DNA of 64,000 bases from DATEDA01 sp963820965. GTDB taxonomy: Bacteria > Pseudomonadota > Gammaproteobacteria > Burkholderiales > SG8-39. The stretch is from the NCBI GenBank assembly GCA_963820965.1, contig CAWGCC010000062.1:310001-374000 (forward strand), written 5' to 3'. A program made the translations under genes and the position numbers. The notes beneath the pieces are model-generated. The model was not told where the DNA came from, did not search any database, and saw only the letters and a list, made by a program, of their open reading frames with translations. Every line of letters starts with the position of its first letter. Positions within the stretch are counted from its first letter, which is position 1. Shown here piece by piece: positions 9,041 to 17,904 of the stretch.

Positions 9041-9247
9041 ATGGACGAAGTCGAGCGCGCGATGCTCGAGCAGCGCATTCTGCAGCTCAAGATCGAGCAC
9101 CGCGATCTTGACGACGTGATCAAGCGCCTCGCGGAGCAGTTCGGCTACGACCAGGTCCAGCTCCAGCGTCTCAAGCGACGCAAGCTCCTCCTCAAGGATC
9201 AGATCGCCTGGCTCGAGCGGCAAATCGATCCGGACATCCCGGCGTAG
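9041..9247 (+). CDS. YdcH/DUF465 family small protein
   Basis: A 68-residue, highly charged, helical protein resembling the YdcH (DUF465) family. It starts MDEVERAMLEQRILQLKIEHRDLDD and has a central LQRLKRRKLLLKDQIAWLERQ, suggesting an antiparallel helical hairpin or coiled coil. The function of the family is not established. It lies 30 bases after lgt on the same strand and could be cotranscribed. Confidence 0.8.
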   Translation: MDEVERAMLEQRILQLKIEHRDLDDVIKRLAEQFGYDQVQLQRLKRRKLLLKDQIAWLERQIDPDIPA

Positions 9248-9302
9248 CGCGAGCACGACCCGGCGCCAGCTTGACGCGATGGCAGGACCGCTGCTTCGCT
9301 GA

Positions 9303-10043
9303 TCAGGCGAGCCCTCGCGCTACGAGCGAAACGCCGGTCGCGAGCAGCATCATCGCGACGAGCCGCGCGAGCGCCTCGCGCGAGATGAGCCGGAAGATCC
9401 GGGTGGCAACCGCGATGCCGGCGAGCGCGGCCGGGATGGCGAGGGCGGCCGCGATCCACGCTTTCGGGTCGAGGAGCAGGCCGGTGACGATGAAGGCGAG
9501 CACCCGCAGCGAGATGCTGAACACCGAGGTGAACGTAAGCGTCGCCCGGAACTGCTCCTTCGTGAGCGGCCGGTGCGAGAGGTAGATCGCGTACGGCGGT
9601 CCGCCGGCGCCGAACAGTGCCCCGGTGAGACCGCCGGCCGCCCCGGCGACGTAGGCCCAGCGCTGGCTGACGGTTCCCCTGCTCGCGCGGCGCGCGAGCG
9701 AGTACACGGCGTACAGCGCGATGAAGACGCCGAGCGCCAGCATGCCGGCCTTCCGCGGGAGGTTGACGAGCAGCGTGACACCGATGGCGAGACCGATCAC
9801 GACCATCGGCGCCATGCGCAGCACCTCGCTCTTGACGGCATGGCGCGGGTTCTCGAGGCCGACGCGGAGCGCGTTCACGAGATCGACCACCGAGAACATC
9901 GCCAGCGCGAACGTGAGCGGGACGAGGTGCGTCGCGAGCGGGATCGTGATGAGCGCCGAGCCGAACCCGGTGATGCCGTAGACGACCGCGCCGGCGAACG
10001 CGATCAGCGCAAGCGCGGCGAAGGTACCGTAGTCGTCGGGCAT
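9303..10043 (-). CDS. TSUP (TauE/SafE) family permease
   Basis: A 246-residue membrane protein with about seven or eight hydrophobic segments and the two half-repeats of the TauE/SafE family, for instance GITGFGSALITIPL near residue 22 and GGLTGALFGAGGPP near 140. Members export or import sulfite, sulfoacetate, taurine-derived or other small organic anions. The start ATG at 10043 sits just inside a GC-rich inverted repeat. No sulfur metabolism genes are adjacent, so the substrate remains open. Confidence 0.87.
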   Translation of the reverse strand: MPDDYGTFAALALIAFAGAVVYGITGFGSALITIPLATHLVPLTFALAMFSVVDLVNALRVGLENPRHAVKSEVLRMAPMVVIGLAIGVTLLVNLPRKAGMLALGVFIALYAVYSLARRASRGTVSQRWAYVAGAAGGLTGALFGAGGPPYAIYLSHRPLTKEQFRATLTFTSVFSISLRVLAFIVTGLLLDPKAWIAAALAIPAALAGIAVATRIFRLISREALARLVAMMLLATGVSLVARGLA

Positions 10044-10048
10044 CCCGA

Positions 10049-10070
10049 CGCCCCCTCGTCAGAGGGGGCG
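10049..10070. repeat. Inverted repeat upstream of TSUP gene
   Basis: A 9-bp perfect stem CGCCCCCTC/GAGGGGGCG with a GTCA loop lies between the protease gene stop (10082) and the TSUP start (10043), both read on the minus strand. There is no T-run after it, so it is not a classical terminator. It may be an intercistronic hairpin or occlude the TSUP ribosome-binding region. Confidence 0.45.
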
Positions 10071-10081
10071 AGCGAACACGC

Positions 10082-11011
10082 TCACTTCCGGGGCTCGTTG
10101 CGGGCCGGCGCTCCGGGCCGCGACGGCGCCGGACCGTCGCCCGAGCCGGTGTCGCGCATGCCGCCGGGCGGCTCCACGTAGAGCACCGTCGGGCGCTTGC
10201 CCGGCGCCTGCGGGTAGAGGTCCATCAGGGAATAGACGTCCTTCGGCATGTCGGTGTTGACCTTCAGCCCGAGCTCGCGCGCGGCCTTCGCGGTGATGGG
10301 AAAGTCGTGCGTCCAGCGGCCCTCGCTCAGCGTCTTCGCCGTCTGGGCCGCCTTGTCCGGCGGCATCTGACCGGACTCGGTCAGCAGCTCGGTGAGGAAC
10401 GCCTGGACCTGCACCTGCGCCTTGCGCGAGATGTCGGCGAGGATCAAGGTCGTGTCGGCCACCCGCTCGACCGGCTTCTGCTCGACCGCCTTGATGATGG
10501 ACGCCGCCGGCGCGCCGCCGATCTGCGGATCCACCGGCCCGAGCACCGCGTTCGGATCCATCACGATCTCGTCGGCGGCGAGCGCGATCATCGTGCCGCC
10601 GCTCATCGCGTAGTGCGGCACGAACACCGTGACCTTGCCCTTGTGCTCGACGAGCGCGCGGGCGATCTGCTCCGAGGCGAGCACGAGCCCGCCGGGGGTG
10701 TGCAGGATGAGATCGATCGGCTGGTCGTCGGGCGTGAGCCGGATCGCGCGCAGCACCGCCTCGGAGTCGTCGATGTTGATGAAGCTCGCGACGGGCAGGC
10801 CGAGGAAGCTGAACCGATCCTGGCGGTGGATCAGCGCGATCACCCGCGACTTGCGCGATTCCTGGAGCTTGGCGAGCGCTTCGGTCCGCTCCGCCTCGAC
10901 CGAGCCCCGGCCGAGGAAGGTCAGCGCCAGGATGAGGACGAGCAGCCCCCAGAAGACGAAGCGCAGAAAGCCGGCGAGGCGGTTGAAAAGGGTGGGCTTG
11001 GGCACGTTCAT
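10082..11011 (-). CDS. Membrane-anchored SDH/Clp-fold serine protease
   Basis: A 309-residue protein with one N-terminal membrane helix (about residues 13-33) followed by a Clp/crotonase-fold domain of the SDH (serine dehydrogenase proteinase, SppA-related) type. Visible marks are LILHTPGG at about 101-108, the oxyanion loop, and HYAMSGGTM at 133-141 with the probable nucleophile Ser137, then LGPVDPQIG. Such proteins are thought to cut membrane or signal-peptide-like substrates. A Pro/Gly-rich tail follows. It precedes the TSUP gene on the same strand. Confidence 0.85.
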   Translation of the reverse strand: MNVPKPTLFNRLAGFLRFVFWGLLVLILALTFLGRGSVEAERTEALAKLQESRKSRVIALIHRQDRFSFLGLPVASFINIDDSEAVLRAIRLTPDDQPIDLILHTPGGLVLASEQIARALVEHKGKVTVFVPHYAMSGGTMIALAADEIVMDPNAVLGPVDPQIGGAPAASIIKAVEQKPVERVADTTLILADISRKAQVQVQAFLTELLTESGQMPPDKAAQTAKTLSEGRWTHDFPITAKAARELGLKVNTDMPKDVYSLMDLYPQAPGKRPTVLYVEPPGGMRDTGSGDGPAPSRPGAPARNEPRK

Positions 11012-11036
11012 CGGTCAAGTCTAGCGGGTCGTGCGG

Positions 11037-13976
11037 TCAGCCGAGCACCCGCTCCAGTACTCGCACGACGTGGACCGCTTCCCGGCCCGCGCCGTCGGCG
11101 ATCTGGTGCCGGCAGCTCGTGCCGTCGGCGACGATGAGCGTCGCCGCGTCCGCGCCGCGCACCTTCGGCAGCAGCGCAGCTTCGGCCATCTTCATCGAGA
11201 CGTCGTAATGCCGCGCCTCGTAACCGAACGCGCCCGCCATGCCGCAGCAGCTCGACTCGATCGTTTCCACCTCCAGCCCCGGCACGAGCCCGAGTGCGCG
11301 CTCGACCGCCGGCATCGCGCCGAACGCCTTCTGGTGGCAATGGCCGTGCAGCAGCGCCTTCACACCGGGGAGCGCGCCAAGCGGGAGCTCGAGCCGCCCG
11401 GCATCGGCCTCGCGGGCGAGGAACTCCTCGAAGAGCAGCGCGTTCGAGCCGAGCTTCGCCGCCTCCTCGCCCGGGAACATCGCACCCAGCTCGTCGCGCA
11501 ACGTCAGCAGACAGGACGGCTCGAGGCCGACGACCGGCACGCCGCGCGCGACGTAGGGCGCGAGCGCATCGAGGATCCGGCGCGCCTCGTGTCGCGCCTT
11601 GTTCACCATGCCGACCGCGAGGAACGTGCGGCCGCAGCAGACCGGCCGTCCGCCGCCCGGCGCTCGCGCGACGTGTACCCGGTATCCGGCGGCCTCGAGC
11701 ACCCGCAGCGCCGCGACCGCGTTTTCGGGCTCGAAATAGTTGTTGAACGTGTCGGCGAGCAGCACGGCATCGCAGTCTTCGGGCGCGCGGACCTGATAGC
11801 GTCCGGCCGCCGATTGCAGGAACGGCCGCGCCTGCCACTGCGGCAGGCTGCGCTTCGCCGACAGCCCGAGGAGCTTCTCGCTGGCCTTCGCGAGCAGCGG
11901 CACGCGGTCGCGCAGGTTCGCGAGCGGCGCGAGGCGCGCCGCAACCGGCGCGTACCGCGGCAGGAACGCGATCATCCGCTCCTTCAATCGCCAGCCGCGG
12001 CGCCCGTGGTAGTGATGCAGGAACTCGATCTTCATCCGCGCCATGTCGATGCCGGTCGGGCATTCGCGCCTGCAGCCTTTGCACCCGACGCAGAGGTCCA
12101 GGGCGTCGTAGACCGCGTCGGAGGCGAGCGCGTCGGGCCCCAGCTGTCCGGACACCGCGAGCCGCAACGTGTTCGCGCGCCCACGCGTGAGGTGCTGCTC
12201 GTCGCCGGTCGCGCGGAACGACGGGCACATCGTGCCGGCGTCGAACTTCCGGCAGTGGCCGTTGTTGTTGCACATCTCGATCGCAGCGGCAAAGCCCTGG
12301 CTGGCGGCGCCCGGCACGTTCCACTCCGACCAGTCGAGCGCCGTGTCGAGCCGCGACGTCTCGTACCCCGGTTTGAACCGGAAGAGCGAGCGATCGTCCA
12401 TCTTCGACGGCCGCACGATCTTGCCGGGATTCATCAGGCCTTTCGGGTCGAAGAGGCCCTTGATCTCAGCCAGCGCACGGGTGAGGCGCTGGCCGACGAT
12501 CGGCTCGATCCACTCCGAGCGCACCAGTCCGTCGCCGTGCTCGCCCGAGAAGGCGGCGCCCTTGTACTCGCGCACCATCGCACAGGCTTCCTCGGCGATG
12601 GCGCGCATCTTCTTGGCGCCGTCGGTCTTCATGTTCAGCACCGGACGCACGTGCAGTGTGCCCACCGAGGCGTGTGCATACCAGGTGCCGCGGGTGCCGT
12701 GCTTCTCGAACACCCTCGTCAAGCGCTCGGTGTAGTCGGCAAGATGCTCTAGCGGGACCGCGCAGTCCTCGATGAACGACACCGGCTTCCCGTCGCCTTT
12801 CATCGACATCATGATGTTCAGGCCGGCCTTGCGAACCTCCCAGATGTCCTTCTGGAGCTTCGTGTCGGTCGCCTCGACGACGCTGCCCGGCAGACCGAGG
12901 TCGCCCATCAACTCGACGAGACCGGCGAGCTTCGCGAGCTGTGCCGTGCGGTCGTCGCCGGCGAACTCGACCAGCAGGATCGCCTCCGGCGCGCCGCGGA
13001 TGAAGCGCCCGACGATCGGGGCGAACGCCTCGTTCGCGCGGGCGAGCTCGAGCATCGTCCGGTCCACCAGTTCGACCGCGTCCGGATCGAGCTTCACGAT
13101 GTGCTGCGCCGATGCCATCGCCTGGCGGAACGTCGGGAAGTGGCACACGCCGAGCGCCTTGTGGCGCGGGATCGGCGAGAGCTTCAGCGTCAGCCGACGC
13201 GAGTAGGCGAGCGTCCCTTCCGAGCCGACCAGGAGGCTGGCGAGGTTATGCGCCAGGTGGGGCTGCACCATGTCGACGTTGTAGCCCTGCACCCGCCGCA
13301 ACACCTTCGGCCAGCGCGCGGCGATCTCTTCGACCTCCCGCCGGACGATCGCATGGACCTTCTCGACGAGCGCACGGTAGCCGGGAGGCCCGCCCGCGAC
13401 CTCGTCGCTATTCCCGAAGCGGTACGCCGACCCGTCGGCGAGCACCGCCTCGATCGCGAGCACGTTGTGCACCATGTTGCCGTACCGGATCGAGCGCGAA
13501 CCGCAGGAGTTGTTCCCCGCCATGCCGCCGATCGTCGCCTGGGCCGAGGTCGAGACGTCGACCGGAAACCACAGGCCGTGCGGCCGCAGGAGCGCATTCA
13601 GCTTGTCGAGCGCGATGCCGGGCTGCACCGTGACCGTCGCGGCGGCGGCGTCGAGCTCGATGACCGCGGCGAGATGCTTCGAGTTGTCGATCACGAGGGC
13701 GGCGCCGACCGTCTGTCCGCACTGCGAGCTGCCCGCGCCGCGCGGGAGAATCGGGACACCGGCTTCGACGGCGATCCGCATCGCGCGGAGCGCGTCGTCT
13801 TCGGTCTCCGGCACGACGACGCCGACCGGCTCGACCTGGTAGATGGAAGCGTCGGTCGAATAGCGACCGCGGCTCGCGCGGTCGAAGAGGACGTCGCCCC
13901 GGACCTCGCGCCGCAGCCGCGCGGCGAGGCCGGCGTCGCCCGCGCTGGGCTGAAACTCGAGCTTGTAGACGTTCAT
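11037..13976 (-). CDS. FAD-linked oxidase/Fe-S protein, D-2-hydroxyacid dehydrogenase (YdiJ-like)
   Basis: A 979-residue multidomain oxidoreductase. The N-terminal half is a PCMH-type FAD domain (LPRGAGSSQCGQT near 95, GGMAGNNSCGSRSIRYGNM near 150) followed by an FAD-oxidase C domain. The C-terminal half has two 4Fe-4S motifs (CNNNGHC...MCPS and CVGCKGCRRECPTG) and CCG-type repeats (PVCCGRTF, ESSCCGMAG). This order matches E. coli YdiJ, a D-2-hydroxyglutarate dehydrogenase, and related D-lactate dehydrogenases. The start at 13976 gives MNVYKLEF; its ATG overlaps the stop of the DsbA-like gene. Electrons probably pass to the quinone pool or a flavoprotein. Confidence 0.9.
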   Translation of the reverse strand: MNVYKLEFQPSAGDAGLAARLRREVRGDVLFDRASRGRYSTDASIYQVEPVGVVVPETEDDALRAMRIAVEAGVPILPRGAGSSQCGQTVGAALVIDNSKHLAAVIELDAAAATVTVQPGIALDKLNALLRPHGLWFPVDVSTSAQATIGGMAGNNSCGSRSIRYGNMVHNVLAIEAVLADGSAYRFGNSDEVAGGPPGYRALVEKVHAIVRREVEEIAARWPKVLRRVQGYNVDMVQPHLAHNLASLLVGSEGTLAYSRRLTLKLSPIPRHKALGVCHFPTFRQAMASAQHIVKLDPDAVELVDRTMLELARANEAFAPIVGRFIRGAPEAILLVEFAGDDRTAQLAKLAGLVELMGDLGLPGSVVEATDTKLQKDIWEVRKAGLNIMMSMKGDGKPVSFIEDCAVPLEHLADYTERLTRVFEKHGTRGTWYAHASVGTLHVRPVLNMKTDGAKKMRAIAEEACAMVREYKGAAFSGEHGDGLVRSEWIEPIVGQRLTRALAEIKGLFDPKGLMNPGKIVRPSKMDDRSLFRFKPGYETSRLDTALDWSEWNVPGAASQGFAAAIEMCNNNGHCRKFDAGTMCPSFRATGDEQHLTRGRANTLRLAVSGQLGPDALASDAVYDALDLCVGCKGCRRECPTGIDMARMKIEFLHHYHGRRGWRLKERMIAFLPRYAPVAARLAPLANLRDRVPLLAKASEKLLGLSAKRSLPQWQARPFLQSAAGRYQVRAPEDCDAVLLADTFNNYFEPENAVAALRVLEAAGYRVHVARAPGGGRPVCCGRTFLAVGMVNKARHEARRILDALAPYVARGVPVVGLEPSCLLTLRDELGAMFPGEEAAKLGSNALLFEEFLAREADAGRLELPLGALPGVKALLHGHCHQKAFGAMPAVERALGLVPGLEVETIESSCCGMAGAFGYEARHYDVSMKMAEAALLPKVRGADAATLIVADGTSCRHQIADGAGREAVHVVRVLERVLG

Positions 13977-14611
13977 GCCGTCGCCTGCTTCATTGCATCG
14001 AGCAGGACCTCGGCGGGCTGCGCACCCGAGACCGCGAGCCGCCGGTTGAAGACGAAGAATGGCACGCCCTCGATTCCGTTCTCGCGCGCGCGGGCGTCCT
14101 CGGCTGCCGCCGCCTCGCGCGCCTCGGTGTTGCCCAGCCACTCCGCGGCCGCCGCGCGATCGAGGCCGGCCGAAGCCGCGATCTCGAGCAGGTTGTCGCG
14201 CGACGTCAGGTCCACCCCGTCGAGAAAATACGCGCGGAAGAGCGCCTCGGCCATCGCGTCCTGGTGACCCTGGGCGCCGGCCAGCTGGATGAGGCTGTGT
14301 GCGGCCAGCGTGTTCGGCTGGCGAGTGATGCGGTCGAAGGCGAAGTCGATGCCGACCTCGCGCCCCATTGCCGCAACGCGGTCGTAGACCGCCCCGCCGC
14401 GCGGCCCGAACTTGCGCGCCACGTAGTCCGCCCGCGCCATGCCCTCCGCGGGCATGCCCGGGTTGAGCTGGAACGGGCGCCAGGCAACCGCGGGCGCCGG
14501 AGCGTCGGGATGCTCGCTCGCGTAGAGCGCGAGCGCTCCCTCGAGGCGCCGTTTGCCGATGAAGCACCATGGGCACACCACGTCCGATACGATGTCGATG
14601 GAGAGGCTCAT
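13973..14611 (-). CDS. DsbA-family oxidoreductase (FrnE-like)
   Basis: A 212-residue thioredoxin-fold protein of the FrnE/2-hydroxychromene-2-carboxylate isomerase-related group. The active site CPWC is at residues 13-16 directly after the first strand (IDIVSDVVCPWC), and the cis-Pro region is GIEGVPFFVFN near 175. There is no signal peptide, so it should be cytoplasmic. Its stop overlaps the ATG of the downstream dehydrogenase gene by the ATGA pattern, indicating translational coupling. A protein disulfide or glutathione-dependent role is likely, with the substrate unknown. Confidence 0.88.
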   Translation of the reverse strand: MSLSIDIVSDVVCPWCFIGKRRLEGALALYASEHPDAPAPAVAWRPFQLNPGMPAEGMARADYVARKFGPRGGAVYDRVAAMGREVGIDFAFDRITRQPNTLAAHSLIQLAGAQGHQDAMAEALFRAYFLDGVDLTSRDNLLEIAASAGLDRAAAAEWLGNTEAREAAAAEDARARENGIEGVPFFVFNRRLAVSGAQPAEVLLDAMKQATA

Positions 14612-14703
14612 GGGAGCACCTCGCGAGGGTGACCCGCCTCATTGCGGCGGGTGGACCGTTAGCCTACCATCGGACGCCTGTCACCCGCCTCCCGAGGTGC
14701 CCC

Positions 14704-15897
14704 ATGGCCCATCGCGCCGGCCGCCATTACCTGCAGATTCCCGGACCGACCAACGTTCCCGATCGCGTATTGCGCGCGATCGACATGCCCACGATGGACC
14801 ATCGCGGCCCCGACTTCGCCGCGCTCGGGCTCGAGGTGCTCGACGGGCTGAAGCACGTCTTCCAGACGAAGCAGCCAGTGGTGATCTATCCCGCGTCGGG
14901 CACCGGCGCGTGGGAAGCGGCGCTCGTCAACACGCTCTCCCCGGGCGACAAGGTGCTGATGTTCGAGACCGGACACTTCGCGACGCTGTGGCACAAGATG
15001 GCGACGAAGCTCGGGCTCGCGGCCGAGTTCGTCGCGACCGACTGGCGCCGCGGGGCCGAACCCGCGCTCGTCGAGGCGAAGCTGCAGGAAGACAAGGCGC
15101 ACGCCATCAAGGCCGTGTGCGTCGTCCACAACGAGACCTCGACCGGCGTGACGAGCCGGATCGGCGCGATCCGGAAGGCGATCGATGCCGCGAACCACCC
15201 CGCGCTCTTTCTCGTCGATACGATCAGCTCGCTCGCCTCGATCGACTATCGCCACGACGAATGGGGCGTGGACGTGACCGTCGCGGGCTCGCAGAAGGGC
15301 CTGATGCTCCCGCCCGGCCTCTCGTTCAACGCGATCAGCGAGCAGGCGCGGCGGGCTTCGCAGTCGTCGCAGCTCCCGAAGTCGTACTGGGGGTGGGAAG
15401 AGATCATCGCCAACAACAAGACCGGCTATTTCCCCTACACCCCGGCCACCAACCTGCTCTACGGTCTGCGCGAAGCGCTCAGGATGCTGCGCGAGGAAGG
15501 GCTCGAAAACGTGTTCGCCCGCCACGACCGCCATGCCGAGGCCACGCGGCGCGCCGCGCACGGGTGGGGACTGGAGATCCTGTGCGCGGTGCCCGAAGAG
15601 TACTCGAGCTCGCTCACCGCGCTGATGACCCCCGCCGGTCACGACGCCGACCATCTGCGCCAGACGATCCTGGAGGCGTTCGACATGTCGCTCGGCACGG
15701 GGCTCGGCAAGCTCGCGGGGAAAGTGTTCCGCATCGGCCATCTCGGCGACTTCAACGACCTGACGCTGGCCGGCACGCTCGCCGGCGTGGAAATGGGGCT
15801 CGAGCTCGCGGGCGTGCCGCACAGGAAGGGCGGCGCGCAGGCGGCGATGGACTATCTCGTGGAGTGTGCGCGCAGGCCCGCGCGCAAGGCGGCGTAG
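14704..15897 (+). CDS. Serine-glyoxylate aminotransferase
   Basis: A 397-residue class-V PLP aminotransferase closely resembling serine-glyoxylate aminotransferase of the serine cycle. It opens with HYLQIPGPTNVPDRVLRAI and MDHRGPDF, has YPASGTGAWEAAL for cofactor phosphate binding, VDTISSLASIDY with the PLP aspartate, and the Schiff-base lysine at Lys198 in VAGSQKG. It should convert L-serine and glyoxylate to hydroxypyruvate and glycine; related enzymes act on alanine or other amino donors. The Bug receptor begins 8 bases after its stop, so the two are probably one operon with the hydratase-like gene. Confidence 0.92.
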   Translation: MAHRAGRHYLQIPGPTNVPDRVLRAIDMPTMDHRGPDFAALGLEVLDGLKHVFQTKQPVVIYPASGTGAWEAALVNTLSPGDKVLMFETGHFATLWHKMATKLGLAAEFVATDWRRGAEPALVEAKLQEDKAHAIKAVCVVHNETSTGVTSRIGAIRKAIDAANHPALFLVDTISSLASIDYRHDEWGVDVTVAGSQKGLMLPPGLSFNAISEQARRASQSSQLPKSYWGWEEIIANNKTGYFPYTPATNLLYGLREALRMLREEGLENVFARHDRHAEATRRAAHGWGLEILCAVPEEYSSSLTALMTPAGHDADHLRQTILEAFDMSLGTGLGKLAGKVFRIGHLGDFNDLTLAGTLAGVEMGLELAGVPHRKGGAQAAMDYLVECARRPARKAA

Positions 15898-15905
15898 GGG
15901 GGACG

Positions 15906-16889
15906 ATGACCGGACCATCTCCGATGCAGGCGCTGCTCGCGCTCGCCGTGGCGGGCGTGGCGCTTGCCGCCGCACCCGTCGCCGCGCAACAGTACCCGTC
16001 GAAGCCGGTGCGCATCATCGTCGGCTTCGCCCCCGGGGGCGGCACCGACGTCGTCGCGCGCGTCATCGGGCAGAAAGTCAGCGAGTACTGGGGCCAGGGC
16101 GTCGTGGTGGAGAATCGCGCCGGCGCGACCGGGACGATCGGCGCCGACGTCGTCGCGAAGGCGCCGCCCGACGGCTACACGCTGCTCATGGGCCACGTGA
16201 ACTCGCATGCGATCGCACCGAACCTGTTCAGGAAGCTGCCGTACGACGCGCTGAAGGATTTCGCGCCGATCTCGTACGTCGGGTACGTGCCGAACGTCCT
16301 GGTCGTCCATCCGTCGGTCCCGGCGCACTCGATGAAGGAGCTGATCGCGCTCGCGAAATCGAAGCCGGGCGGGCTCAACTACGCCTCGTCGGGCACCGGC
16401 AGCACCCAGCACCTCGCCGGCGAGATGTTCAAGCTCATTGCGGGCGTCGATATCGTGCACATTCCCTACAAGGGCAGCGGTCAGGCGATCGGGGACCTGC
16501 TGGCCGGCGTGGTGGCGATGAACTTCGACACGATGCCGCCGGTGATCGACCACATCAAGGGCGGACGGCTGCGTGCACTCGCGATCTCCACTCCCCGCCG
16601 CGTCGGGCAGCTACCCGACGTGCCGACGTTCGAGGAAGAAGGAATGCTCGGGTTCGACGTCACCAACTGGTACGGGGTGATGGCGCCTGCCGGCACGCCG
16701 AAGGACGTCGTCGCGAAGCTCAACGCCGACATCAACAAGGCGATGCGCGAGCCCGACGTGCGCGCGCGCCTCGAGCAGGTCGGCACGCAGTTGCGCGAGA
16801 CTCGCCCCGAGGAGTTCGAGGAGTTCATGAAGGCCGAGGTCGCGAAGTACGCGAAACTCGTCAAGGACGCGAATGTCCGCCTCGACTAG
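15906..16889 (+). CDS. Bug/TctC-family periplasmic solute receptor
   Basis: A 327-residue Bug receptor with a signal peptide ending near PVAAQQ. The mature part begins YPSKPVRIIVGFAPGGGTD and carries ENRAGATGTIGAD, PPDGYTLLMG, SSGTGSTQHLAGE and HIPYKGSGQAIGDLL. It should bind an organic acid in the periplasm. No TctAB permease is nearby. It is tightly placed between the aminotransferase and the enoyl-CoA hydratase relative, overlapping the latter by 17 bases, so the ligand may be a substrate of that pathway. Confidence 0.94.
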   Translation: MTGPSPMQALLALAVAGVALAAAPVAAQQYPSKPVRIIVGFAPGGGTDVVARVIGQKVSEYWGQGVVVENRAGATGTIGADVVAKAPPDGYTLLMGHVNSHAIAPNLFRKLPYDALKDFAPISYVGYVPNVLVVHPSVPAHSMKELIALAKSKPGGLNYASSGTGSTQHLAGEMFKLIAGVDIVHIPYKGSGQAIGDLLAGVVAMNFDTMPPVIDHIKGGRLRALAISTPRRVGQLPDVPTFEEEGMLGFDVTNWYGVMAPAGTPKDVVAKLNADINKAMREPDVRARLEQVGTQLRETRPEEFEEFMKAEVAKYAKLVKDANVRLD

Positions 16890-17667
16890 CGGGGCGTCGG
16901 TACTCCTCGCCCGCGACGGCGATATCGCGACCGTCACCCTCAACAAGCCGGAGCGCCTCAACGCCCTCGACAAAGGCATGTGGCGCGCGCTCGGCGAGAT
17001 CTTCACCGCGCTCCACGCCGACGAGTCGCTCCGCTGCGTGATCCTGCGCGGGGCGGGCGACAAGGCCTTCGCCGCGGGCGCCGACATCGCCGAGTTCGAG
17101 ACCGAGCGCGCGGATGCCGCGCAGGCGCGCGAGTACGGCCGCGTCGTCGAGGTCACGATGCACGCGGTCACGCGCTGTCGTCATCCGGTGCTCGCGATGA
17201 TTCGCGGCGTCTGCGTCGGCGGCGGGCTGGAGATGGCCACGGTGTGCGACCTGCGCATCTGCGGCGAATCGAGCCGGTTCGGCATACCGGTGAAGAATCT
17301 CGGCCTGGTGGTGGCGTACGCCGAGATGAAACCGCTGATCGATCTCGTCGGCCCGGCGGTAGCGCTCGAGATCGTCCTGGAGGGTCGGGTGTTCGGGGCG
17401 CAGGAGGCGCGCGAAAAGCGCCTCGTGAATCGCGTCGTGCCCGACGACAAGGTCGAGGAAGAAGCCCTCGCCACCGCGCGCCGGATCGCCGACGGCGCCC
17501 CGCTCGTCGCGCGCTGGCACAAGCGGTTCGCGCGCCGTCTCGGCGACTCGCGGCCGCTCCTCCCCGAGGAGGCGGACGAGAGCTACGCTTGCTTCGACAC
17601 CGAGGACTTCCGCATCGGATACCGGGCATTTCTGGCCAAGGAGAAGCCCCGCTTCCGCGGCAAGTGA
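16873..17667 (+). CDS. Enoyl-CoA hydratase/isomerase family protein
   Basis: A 264-residue crotonase-fold protein. The oxyanion-hole segments are present (GAGDKAFAAGADIAEF near 60-75 and VCVGGGLEMATVCDL near 115-129). The first catalytic glutamate of enoyl-CoA hydratases is retained in GGGLE. The second, normally PE in FGxPE, is replaced by valine here (FGIPVKNLG). It is therefore probably not a standard hydratase and may be an isomerase, hydrolase or decarboxylase of the superfamily. The ATG lies inside the end of the receptor gene, a 17-base overlap. Confidence 0.87.
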   Translation: MSASTSGASVLLARDGDIATVTLNKPERLNALDKGMWRALGEIFTALHADESLRCVILRGAGDKAFAAGADIAEFETERADAAQAREYGRVVEVTMHAVTRCRHPVLAMIRGVCVGGGLEMATVCDLRICGESSRFGIPVKNLGLVVAYAEMKPLIDLVGPAVALEIVLEGRVFGAQEAREKRLVNRVVPDDKVEEEALATARRIADGAPLVARWHKRFARRLGDSRPLLPEEADESYACFDTEDFRIGYRAFLAKEKPRFRGK

Positions 17668-17904
17668 CCGAAGGGCGGAGCGGGTCGCGCGTATAGATCG
17701 GCAAGCTCGCGCCATGGGCTTGCGCCCGCGGCGCCGGCGGCAATGAGCAGCGCGCCGCCGACCGGCCAAGTCCTCGTCATGCCCCGATCTTTCCTCTCGC
17801 GCTGCAAGGTTGACGGCCAAACCGGCCGTGGCAGACTAGCGCTCACGCCAGCCGGCAGCGCCATTACAACGAGAGCCGGCGATCCACTTTCGAGAGGAGT
17901 CGTC

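Noticed and set aside
11037..14642. A single 1200-residue fusion of DsbA-like and dehydrogenase sequence
   Set aside because: The extra N-terminal part is in a different frame from the DsbA gene; the true dehydrogenase start is the ATG at 13976 overlapping the DsbA stop.
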